A DNA stretch of 5,184 nt, taken from positions 1 to 5,184 of the forward strand of contig WANG01000043.1 in assembly GCA_015521945.1 (NCBI GenBank), given 5' to 3'. The notes below the pieces were generated by a model that was not told the origin of the DNA, made no database searches, and saw only the letters and a list, made by a program, of their open reading frames with translations. Below are positions 1-5,184 of this stretch, one piece after another (position 1 is the stretch's first letter; every line of letters starts with the position of its first letter). The position numbers and the translations under genes are program-made. This DNA is from Candidatus Hydrothermarchaeota archaeon. Its GTDB lineage: Archaea > Hydrothermarchaeota > Hydrothermarchaeia > Hydrothermarchaeales > BMS3B.

Positions 1-774
1 GACACCTACCAGGGGGCACCCTCAACGGTTACCGCCTTCCTGGCTGGAGCCACCAAGAAGATGGCATTCCTGGCGCTCATGCGCATCTTCATAGTCGCCC
101 TCCCGGCTCTCGTCAACACCTGGGCGCTGCTCTTCGCGGTGCTGGCGGTACTCACCATGACCTTAGGCAACCTGGTGGCGCTGGTGCAGAGCAACATAAA
201 GCGCATGCTCGCCTACTCAAGCGTTGCTCAGGCGGGATACGTGCTCGTCGCCTTCGCCGTGCTCTCCTCAAAGGTTGACTTCACCCTCGCGGCGGGAGCG
301 GCGCTCCTCCACATGTTCGTGCACGCCATAATGAAGGGCGGCGCCTTCCTTGCGGTGGCTGCAGCAGGCACGGCGGTGGCTGGAAGGGAGATATCAGACT
401 TCTCCGGGCTCGGGAGGAGGATGCCGGTAACCGCCTTCACCCTGAGCATCTTCCTTCTCTCCCTCGCCGGCATACCCTTCTTCGCGGGCTTCGTGAGCAA
501 GTTCCTCATACTCATGGCGAGCGTCAGCGCGGGAGGTGCCTACATCGCCCTGGGCGTGCTCCTGGTGATAAACAGCGTCATCTCCCTCTACTACTACGCC
601 AGGGTTATAAGGGTGATGTACTTTGAGGGGCAGAGTGCAAGTAGAGCAAGGGAGCCCAGGATGCTGGTGGCTGCCCTGATAGTCTCGGCGATAATCGTGC
701 TCTACGTGGGCATATTCCCGGAGTCAGCCATACAGCTGGCGAACAGCGGCGCGGCCTCCCTGCTCACGCCCTGA
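1..774 (+). CDS. fpoN: Subunit N of F420H2/NADH:quinone-type dehydrogenase (FpoN/NuoN-like), 5' truncated by window edge
   Basis: Membrane subunit of a complex I-type enzyme that passes electrons from F420H2 (or another donor) to a membrane carrier and moves ions outward. Only the last 257 residues are visible. The reading frame is open from base 1, and the ATG at 61 is internal, because codons before it encode the family motif YQGAPSTVTAF followed by a Lys-Lys pair (fragment residues 19-20). Further hallmarks are NIKRMLAYSSVAQAGY (about 65-80), HAIMKGGAF with H108 and K112 in a membrane helix, the LSLAGIPFFAGFVSKF stretch (K167), and NSVISLYYYARVIRVMYF (about 191-208). About seven hydrophobic helices can be seen. 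The membrane lysines match those proposed for proton translocation in the antiporter-like subunits. The gene ends in TGA and overlaps the convergent DUF99 gene by 11 bp. The Gln-Gly-Ala-Pro-Ser-Thr wording fits archaeal FpoN/FqoN best. The family is sure; the N subunit is very likely; Fpo versus Fqo versus Nuo cannot be settled from this fragment. Confidence 0.9.
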   Translation, partial: DTYQGAPSTVTAFLAGATKKMAFLALMRIFIVALPALVNTWALLFAVLAVLTMTLGNLVALVQSNIKRMLAYSSVAQAGYVLVAFAVLSSKVDFTLAAGAALLHMFVHAIMKGGAFLAVAAAGTAVAGREISDFSGLGRRMPVTAFTLSIFLLSLAGIPFFAGFVSKFLILMASVSAGGAYIALGVLLVINSVISLYYYARVIRVMYFEGQSASRAREPRMLVAALIVSAIIVLYVGIFPESAIQLANSGAASLLTP

Positions 775-1345
775 GCTTCTCCCCCTCCCTCCACCTGAGC
801 ACCGCCCTGGCGAGCAGCCTTGCGGTCTTCAGGGGCTCGGGTATGCCCCCCTGCTTAGTGAAGCGCGCCAAGAGCACCCTCACCTCCCTCACCTCAGCCC
901 CCGCGCACCTGACGAAGACCCTGTGCCCCGTGGGCAGCTCCACCTCCTCCCTGGGACCCAGCCTGCGGTACACCCTGAGCCTGCGCTCGGCCTCCGGGAG
1001 CTCCCTCAGGTACCCCTCAATCCCCCGGGTTGGCTCGTAGCTCACGCACACCACCGGCACGGAGGTAGCCCTGTGCACCTCCTCAAGGTCCACGAGGTTG
1101 AACATGCTGATTATGCACCCGTTCAGCATTATAACATTCACATCCCTGCGCCTCATTGAGCTCCAGAGCTCAATCACCCCCTCGGTGGCATCCATCCCCC
1201 CTACCGTAACCTCACCCAGCCCGAAGCCGTCAATCTGCAGGTCCGCACGCATGACCACCCCCGCGAGCACCGCCCTCCTCCCGTGCTTCCTGAAGCACTC
1301 AGCTATCCCCAGAGCCCTGATACCCGGCTTCAGCCTTAGGCGCAC
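764..1345 (-). CDS. DUF99/UPF0215 family protein (endonuclease V-like fold), last gene of the mre11-rad50 unit
   Basis: A 193-residue soluble protein recognised as DUF99 (UPF0215) from GIRALGIAECF (8-18), LAGVVMRADLQIDGF (27-41), the VGGMDATEGV segment (48-57), IMLNGCIISMFNLVDL (72-87), PVVCVSYE (97-104) and the C-terminal RFTKQGGIPEPLKTARLLARA (161-181). From family knowledge, DUF99 is related in fold to endonuclease V (RNase H-like) and has been linked to damaged-DNA cleavage, but its role is poorly established. The GTG start at 1345 is preferred because GGAGGTG lies 7 nt upstream and the protein then begins just before the conserved block. The first 47 nt overlap the 3' end of rad50, so translation is probably coupled. 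Its 3' end overlaps the convergent subunit N gene by 11 bp. It has a Glu (E16) and LNG (N75) where I recall other members having Asp, so catalytic activity should not be assumed. Confidence 0.88.
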   Translation of the reverse strand: MRLRLKPGIRALGIAECFRKHGRRAVLAGVVMRADLQIDGFGLGEVTVGGMDATEGVIELWSSMRRRDVNVIMLNGCIISMFNLVDLEEVHRATSVPVVCVSYEPTRGIEGYLRELPEAERRLRVYRRLGPREEVELPTGHRVFVRCAGAEVREVRVLLARFTKQGGIPEPLKTARLLARAVLRWREGEKLRA

Positions 1346-3680
1346 TCACCCGCACCTCCGAGACACCCTCCTTCTTCTCCACCACTATAAGCGCATCCGC
1401 CGCCTGCTCAAACTCCCAGTCGTGGGTGACCACCACCGTCTGGGGCACTGAAGCCAGCTTCCTCACAACATCCACCAGCTCCTGCCGGCGCTGCGCATCC
1501 AGGTGCACCGTGGGCTCGTCCAGCATTATCATCTCCATGGCACCACCCGCGAGGGCTCTGGCAATGCCCAGCCGCAGCGCCAGCGCCACCGCGACCTTCT
1601 CACCCCCGCTCAGCATCTCCGCGCTCACCTCACCTAAGGGACCGTAGAGGCTCACGCTCAGGTCATCCGAAACCACGAGCTCGGTGTAGGGCAGGTTGAA
1701 CTCCTGGAATATCTCACGGGTGTGGTGCTCTATCCTGGGCATCGCCTCCTCCCTCAGGTCCTTCTGCAGGCAGTCCCTGCTGAAAGCCTCCCGTATCCTC
1801 TTGAGCAGGGCGACGAACTCCCCGAGCCTCCGCCTCCTCTCAGCCTTCGCGCCCAGCTCCTCCAGCTCCCCCTCAAGCCTCTCCCTCTCCCTCTCAAGCC
1901 TCTCCAGCTCCCCCCTGCACTCCCCGATGCGCCGCTCCAGCCCCCTGAGCTTAGCATCAGCCTCCGCGTGCCTCCTCTCAAGGCTCTTCCTCACCTCTCC
2001 AGCGTCACCACCCAGCCTCTCCTCCACCTCCCCCAGCTCCCTCCTGAGCCTCCTCAGGCTATCCTCCAGCTCCCTGCATCGCTTCTGCAGCTCCTCCTTC
2101 CTGCCGCCATGCCTGCTCAGGTACCCCTCAGCCTCATCCCACGCCCTGCGGGCACCCTCAAGAGCCTCAAGCTCCCTCTCCAGCTTCCTGTATCGCTCCT
2201 CCAGCTCCTCCACACCCGCAGCCTCGCCTCTGAGGCGCTCCGCCTCCTTCTCCATTTCCATGACCCTCTGCCGCAGCTCCTCCCTCTCCCTCTCAAGCCT
2301 CTCCAGCTCCCCCACCCTGCTCCCGATGGCGGTGAGCTTCCTCTCCCTCCTCTCCAGGTACTCCCTCTCGGCTCTGCACTCCTCAGCCTCCTCCCGCAGC
2401 CTGCGCTCCCTCTCCTCAGCCTCCTCAATCCGCCGCCTGTACTCGCCCATCACCTCCTCCCGCCTGCGCGGCTCAATTTCGCTCCAGCACACAGGGCACC
2501 TGGAGCCAGCGCCCTCAAGCTCCCGCAGGTACCTCTCCATCTCCTGCCGCTGCCCCCTCGCACCCGCCGCATCCCTCTCCAGCGCCTTCACCCTCTCCTC
2601 AAGGGTGCGCAGCAGCTCCTCCACCTCCCTCTGCCTGAGCTCCACCTCCCTCCTGAGCTCCTCCACCCCCTCAACCCTCCTGCCCAGCACCTGCGAGGCC
2701 TGGCTCAGAATCTCCTCAGCCACCTCCTCCCTCCTCCTCAGGCTCCGCCTGTACTCCTCCACCTGCCTGAGAACACCTGAGAGGCGCGCCCTCATCTCAC
2801 CCGCCCTGCGCAGAGCCTCCTGCACCCTCTTCACCTCCCCCTCAACCTCACGGTAGCGCCTCACCTCACCCCTCCTCTCCTCCAGCACCCTCTCATAGTA
2901 GCGTATCCTCTCAAGCTCCTGCTTGGCGCCCCTCACCTCAGCCTCGGCTCTCTCAATCCTGAGCTTAAGCCTCGCACCCCTCTCCGCCAGCTCCAGCATC
3001 TCCCTCAGGGATGCAGCCTCCCGCTCAGCCCTCCTCCTCTCACCCTCAAGCCTCTCCAGCCCCTCCCGCAGGCTCCTCGCCTCCGCCTCCAGGGCTTTCA
3101 GCCTATCCCTGTGCCTCTCCATCTCCTCCTCCACCCACCCCAGAGCCTCATGCTCCCCCTCAAAAACCCTCAAAACCTCCCTCATCCTCTCGTAAGCCTG
3201 CTCAATGCGCTCAATTCCCAGAAGCTTGGCGAGCATGTTCTTCCTCTCTGCGGGAACATCCGAAAGCAGGGCATCAATCTCCCCCTGCTGTATGTAAACA
3301 GCGCTCTTGAAAAGCTTGGCATTCATCCGGGTTATCCTCTCAACCTCCTCCGTCACCTCCCTGTCGCGCTGCCGCAGCAGGCTTCCATCCCCGCGGTACA
3401 GCCTGCTGGTGCTCCTCCCGCCCCAGCTCCTCACCACCCTGTACCTGTTGCCCCCGCTCAGGAAGCTCACCTCAACCTCCATCTCCCTCTGCCCCTTGGT
3501 GACGAGCTCCTCCAGCCTCATCCCCTCGGGGCGGTCCTTGAACAGGGCGAAGCTTATAGCCTCAAGCAGGGTGCTCTTCCCGGAGCCGTTCTCCCCCACG
3601 ATGACGTTTATCCCCTCCCCGAGCCTGAGCACCGTATCCCGGTGGGACTTGAAGTTCCTGAGCCTCACCTCCTCCACCAT
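1299..3680 (-). CDS. rad50: DNA double-strand break repair ATPase Rad50
   Basis: SMC-like ATPase partner of Mre11 that binds and tethers DNA ends. From the ATG at 3680 it has 793 residues. The N-terminal lobe has the family start VRLRNFKSH, Walker A GENGSGKST (29-37, K35) and a Q-loop region YIQQGEID (about 129-136). A Glu/Arg/Leu-rich coiled coil runs from about 165 to 390, the zinc hook CPVC is at 395-398, and the return coil extends to about 635. The C-terminal lobe has the signature LSGGEK (690-695), Walker B IMLDEP (D721, E722), D-loop HLD (726-728) and H-loop THD (H753). All ATPase motifs are present. An in-frame GTG at 3695 would add five residues, but it lies inside the AGGAGGTG ribosome binding site, so the ATG, which overlaps the mre11 stop as TGATG, is preferred. 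The coils are shorter than in many archaeal Rad50 proteins (Pyrococcus is about 880 residues). The last 15 or so residues are non-conserved and overlap the DUF99 gene. Confidence 0.97.
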   Translation of the reverse strand: MVEEVRLRNFKSHRDTVLRLGEGINVIVGENGSGKSTLLEAISFALFKDRPEGMRLEELVTKGQREMEVEVSFLSGGNRYRVVRSWGGRSTSRLYRGDGSLLRQRDREVTEEVERITRMNAKLFKSAVYIQQGEIDALLSDVPAERKNMLAKLLGIERIEQAYERMREVLRVFEGEHEALGWVEEEMERHRDRLKALEAEARSLREGLERLEGERRRAEREAASLREMLELAERGARLKLRIERAEAEVRGAKQELERIRYYERVLEERRGEVRRYREVEGEVKRVQEALRRAGEMRARLSGVLRQVEEYRRSLRRREEVAEEILSQASQVLGRRVEGVEELRREVELRQREVEELLRTLEERVKALERDAAGARGQRQEMERYLRELEGAGSRCPVCWSEIEPRRREEVMGEYRRRIEEAEERERRLREEAEECRAEREYLERRERKLTAIGSRVGELERLEREREELRQRVMEMEKEAERLRGEAAGVEELEERYRKLERELEALEGARRAWDEAEGYLSRHGGRKEELQKRCRELEDSLRRLRRELGEVEERLGGDAGEVRKSLERRHAEADAKLRGLERRIGECRGELERLERERERLEGELEELGAKAERRRRLGEFVALLKRIREAFSRDCLQKDLREEAMPRIEHHTREIFQEFNLPYTELVVSDDLSVSLYGPLGEVSAEMLSGGEKVAVALALRLGIARALAGGAMEMIMLDEPTVHLDAQRRQELVDVVRKLASVPQTVVVTHDWEFEQAADALIVVEKKEGVSEVRVSAPKAEAGYQGSGDS
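1353..1359 (-). promoter_or_regulatory. Ribosome binding site for the DUF99 gene
   Basis: GGAGGTG on the minus strand lies 7 nt before the GTG start at 1345 and within the rad50 coding sequence. It supports a GTG start and independent re-initiation of the DUF99 protein on the rad50 message. Confidence 0.7.
1881..1914 (-). repeat. 34-bp exact direct repeat in rad50, copy A
   Basis: Identical to 2280-2313 over 34 bases and in the same codon frame (offset 399 nt, 133 codons). It encodes the coiled-coil segment GELERLERERE on the strand returning from the zinc hook. A shorter 16-base match, CTCAAGCCTCTCCAGC, recurs at 3045-3060, also in frame. Confidence 0.85.
2280..2313 (-). repeat. 34-bp exact direct repeat in rad50, copy B
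   Basis: Second copy of the 34-base repeat at 1881-1914, encoding the same GELERLERERE residues nearer the zinc hook. Identity at the DNA level, not only at the protein level, hints at internal duplication or gene conversion, though biased codon choice (GAG, AGG, CTT/CTG) may contribute. Confidence 0.85.
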
Positions 3681-4786
3681 CACCTCTGAGCCCACCTCCT
3701 GAAGAACTCCTCAGCCAGCCTCACCCCGTCCTCGGGTCTCCCCTCTCCCAGCACCCTGAGCAGCTCCCGGGCGAAGGCTTTCTCCTCCTCGGTGCACCCC
3801 TCCAGGTACCTGCCGAGCAGCTCACCCTCATCCAGCCCCCCCTCAACCCTCGCCCTGCGCCTGCCCTCCTCCTCCGTGGGAACCCTGCGCACATCCACGT
3901 ACAGCGCCCTGCCCGCGAGCACCCTCATCGCCCGCCTGTACGCCTCCTGAAACCTCTCCGCAGGGCACCTGAGCTCCAGCCTCACCACCGCCCCCTCCGG
4001 AACCTCCGGCACCTCCATACCTTCAGAATCCATCCTAAGCCTCAGGAACCTGCGCACCTTGGCAAGCCTCACCCACTCCACATCCTCCGGCTCCCTCGCA
4101 TCAGTGTGGGCGATGTAGAACCCCTTTCCCGCCCTCTCGTACTCATCAATCTCATCGCTCCTCCACACCTCCGTTGAGCCGGGATAGGCGAGCACGCCCC
4201 TGCCGTGCCTCTCCAGGATCCTCTTGTGGATGTGCCCCAGGGCGTAGTAGGTGAAGCTCCCGGGCAGGTCGCTAAGCCTCAGCTCGTACTCCACCCCCAA
4301 GTACCTGTCAATCCCCTGGTGCAGCACCAGTATGCTGCTCCCGTACCTCTCCCCCAGCCTCCCCAGCTCCTCCAGCTTCTCGCGCAGCACCCTGTGGTGC
4401 AGCTTTGAGATGTAGGGCAGGCCGGCTATAAGCACGCCATCCTGCACCCTTGCGGGGTTGCGTGGGGTCAGGAACTCCACCTGGGGGTACAGCCTCTGAG
4501 GTGGCACGGCACCCCTCCTCATGAGCAGGTCGTGGTTGCCGGCTATGCAGTAGAACCTCACCCCCGCCTCCGCCAGCCTCTCCAGCTCCTCCCGCACCAC
4601 CACCAGTGCCCTGACATGGGGGCGGGGCTCATCAAACAGGTCCCCGCTGTGCACCACAAACCTGCACCCCTCATCTATTATCCTGTCCACAGCCTCACGG
4701 AAGCTCCTGTAGAAGTCCTCCTCCCGCTCATCAAGGTTGTACTGCCTGTACCCCAGGTGGGTGTCAGCCAGGTGGGCAAAGAGCAT
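3680..4786 (-). CDS. mre11: DNA double-strand break repair nuclease Mre11
   Basis: Manganese-dependent 3'-5' exonuclease and endonuclease of the Mre11-Rad50 complex, 368 residues. The calcineurin-like phosphoesterase motifs are complete: DTHLG (D8, H10), SGDLFD (D49), GNHD (N84, H85), VLHQG (H156) and GHIHKR (H185, H187). D8, H10, D49, N84 and H85 fall at the same positions as I recall for Pyrococcus furiosus Mre11, which fixes the ATG at 4786. The nuclease domain covers about 1-230 and the capping (DNA-binding) domain about 235-310. A charged linker leads to a short helical C-terminus (about 318-366, ending EEFFRRWAQR) that should be the Rad50-binding domain. At 368 residues it is compact (Pyrococcus has about 426). 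The ATG follows the upstream stop codon by 9 nt, with no clear Shine-Dalgarno site, so leaderless initiation is possible. Its stop codon overlaps the rad50 ATG by one base. Confidence 0.97.
   Translation of the reverse strand: MLFAHLADTHLGYRQYNLDEREEDFYRSFREAVDRIIDEGCRFVVHSGDLFDEPRPHVRALVVVREELERLAEAGVRFYCIAGNHDLLMRRGAVPPQRLYPQVEFLTPRNPARVQDGVLIAGLPYISKLHHRVLREKLEELGRLGERYGSSILVLHQGIDRYLGVEYELRLSDLPGSFTYYALGHIHKRILERHGRGVLAYPGSTEVWRSDEIDEYERAGKGFYIAHTDAREPEDVEWVRLAKVRRFLRLRMDSEGMEVPEVPEGAVVRLELRCPAERFQEAYRRAMRVLAGRALYVDVRRVPTEEEGRRRARVEGGLDEGELLGRYLEGCTEEEKAFARELLRVLGEGRPEDGVRLAEEFFRRWAQR
3693..3700 (-). promoter_or_regulatory. Ribosome binding site for rad50 (decides its start)
   Basis: AGGAGGTG on the minus strand is an eight-base match to the archaeal 16S rRNA 3' end complement. 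It lies inside the mre11 coding region, 12 nt before the ATG at 3680. The GTG at 3695-3693, which a longest-ORF method would choose as the rad50 start, is the last three bases of this site and so is unlikely to be an initiator. Confidence 0.7.
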
Positions 4787-4795
4787 GCAGTAGCA

Positions 4796-5184
4796 TTACC
4801 CTGAAGAGGTATTAAGGTTTTCCCGCACGAAGGTGGCGTTGCTCAGGAGCACCCTGAAGACGGTGTGGTACCCTATGTCAACGTTCACCTCCACCCTGCC
4901 CGTGGCGACCACCACATCCCCCACGCTGACCTCCGCCTCGGGTGCGGTTAGAACCAGCTCATCCCCGGCAGGCGCCGAGGTGCCATCCTTCAGGTGCACC
5001 CAGGTTAGGTTCATTATACCCGGCAGCACCTTAGTTACCACACCCCTGAGCCTGACCTCCCTGCCCTCAAGCTCCTCAGCCCTCTGGAGCACCTCAGCCA
5101 CGGTGTACCCGCCCTCAAGCTTCGGGACGCTCACGTTAACAACCTGGGTGGGCATGAGGGAGTCGGTCATGAGCATAACGTCCA
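4796..5184 (-). CDS. OB-fold domain protein, probably envelope-associated; 5' truncated by window edge
   Basis: The frame is open to the window edge, so the ATG at 5176 is probably not the true start; the codons before it read Asp-Val. Residues here are numbered from that ATG (126 residues). The visible part contains one small beta-rich domain: YTVAEVLQRAEELEGREVRLRGVV (24-47), then VLPGIMNLTWVHLKDGT (50-66), then VSVGDVVVATGRVEV (83-97) and a final strand VFRVLLSNATF (106-116). The pattern of a TVAEV helix, (V/R)G.V.KV.PGIM...W.HL.DGT, and VGD...G is that of OB-fold domains found in exported bacterial and archaeal proteins, often near cytochrome or respiratory genes and usually annotated only as nucleic-acid-binding OB proteins. 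No signal peptide can be checked because the N-terminus is missing. The stop codon is TAA, 9 nt before mre11. The family call is by motif memory, and ligand and role are unknown. Confidence 0.7.
   Translation of the reverse strand, partial: DVMLMTDSLMPTQVVNVSVPKLEGGYTVAEVLQRAEELEGREVRLRGVVTKVLPGIMNLTWVHLKDGTSAPAGDELVLTAPEAEVSVGDVVVATGRVEVNVDIGYHTVFRVLLSNATFVRENLNTSSG
4810..4822 (-). promoter_or_regulatory. Candidate TATA/BRE promoter element for mre11-rad50-DUF99
   Basis: On the minus strand the sequence reads GGAAAACCTTAATA, an A-rich BRE-like stretch followed by a TATA-like core CTTAATA. The core is centred about 26-27 nt before the mre11 ATG. That is the archaeal spacing between TATA box and transcription start, so transcription could begin at or next to the ATG and give a leaderless mRNA. 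This fits the lack of a Shine-Dalgarno site before mre11. The element lies within the last codons of the OB-fold gene, an AT-richer patch in GC-rich DNA. The core deviates from the ideal CTTATATA, so this is a moderate call. Confidence 0.42.

Noticed and set aside
228..515. Minus-strand open frame of 95 codons
   Set aside because: It lies opposite the well-conserved subunit N coding sequence and has no homology signal that I recognise.
61..774. ATG at 61 as a real start of a short subunit N protein
   Set aside because: The frame is open to base 1 and encodes the conserved QGAPSTVTAF block before this Met, so the gene is simply cut by the window.
1098..1451. + strand open frame of 117 codons across the DUF99/rad50 overlap
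   Set aside because: Antisense shadow of two genes with clear family motifs, and the translation is low complexity.
1696..2856. Long + strand open frame (386 codons) and another at 1722-2780 (352 codons)
   Set aside because: Both are antisense to the rad50 coiled coil. Their Ser- or Leu/Pro-rich low-complexity translations are what GAG/CTC/AGG-rich sense codons give when read on the other strand, and no family motifs are seen.
1800..3200. Recurring CTCC-rich short repeats as a CRISPR or regulatory array
   Set aside because: There is no regular unit-spacer pattern. The repeats follow codon frame and reflect the Glu/Arg/Leu heptads of the Rad50 coiled coil.
3111..3689. + strand open frame of 192 codons (and the one at 3307-3702)
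   Set aside because: Antisense to the rad50 N-terminal lobe, which has intact Walker A and Q-loop. The translation is proline/leucine-rich with no recognisable domain.
1..5184. tRNA, rRNA, insertion sequences, attachment sites or phage genes
   Set aside because: Nearly every base is covered by recognised coding sequence, and I see no cloverleaf, transposase or terminal inverted repeat.

Overview
The window is GC-rich archaeal DNA. The evidence is: a subunit N fragment most like archaeal F420H2 (or quinone/methanophenazine) dehydrogenase; an mre11-rad50 pair of archaeal type; a DUF99/UPF0215 gene, a family I know mainly from archaea; Shine-Dalgarno sites of the AGGAGGTG type; and frequent ATA (Ile) and AGG (Arg) codons, a bias common in thermophilic archaea. 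A member of the Methanosarcinales or Archaeoglobales, probably thermophilic, is the best guess. This is inference, since no rRNA or other marker is present.

Layout: positions 1-774 (+ strand) hold the 3' two-thirds or so of a NuoN/FpoN-type antiporter-like membrane subunit, cut by the window edge. Everything else is on the minus strand, read from high to low coordinates. It starts with the 3' part of an OB-fold protein (5184-4796, cut by the edge), followed by mre11 (4786-3680), rad50 (3680-1299) and a DUF99 gene (1345-764). The minus-strand genes are packed tightly: 9 nt between the OB gene and mre11, a one-base TGATG overlap between mre11 and rad50, and a 47-nt overlap between rad50 and DUF99. 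The DUF99 gene and the subunit N gene converge and overlap by 11 bp. No gene-free stretch exceeds a few bases.

Mre11 (nuclease) and Rad50 (ATPase with zinc-hook coiled coil) form the double-strand-break processing complex, and all key catalytic motifs are intact. DUF99 is fused to this unit by overlap and has its own good ribosome binding site, which suggests a DNA-metabolism role for this poorly characterised protein. The OB-fold protein resembles exported or envelope OB-domain proteins more than a repair factor. A TATA-like element in its 3' end, centred about 26-27 nt before the mre11 ATG, suggests that the repair genes have their own promoter and a leaderless mre11 message. The subunit N gene belongs to an unrelated energy-metabolism operon that enters from the left.

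The genes are mostly conventional. The points most worth following are the mre11-rad50-DUF99 linkage, the non-standard acidic residues in DUF99, and the internal repeats and strong purine asymmetry of rad50.
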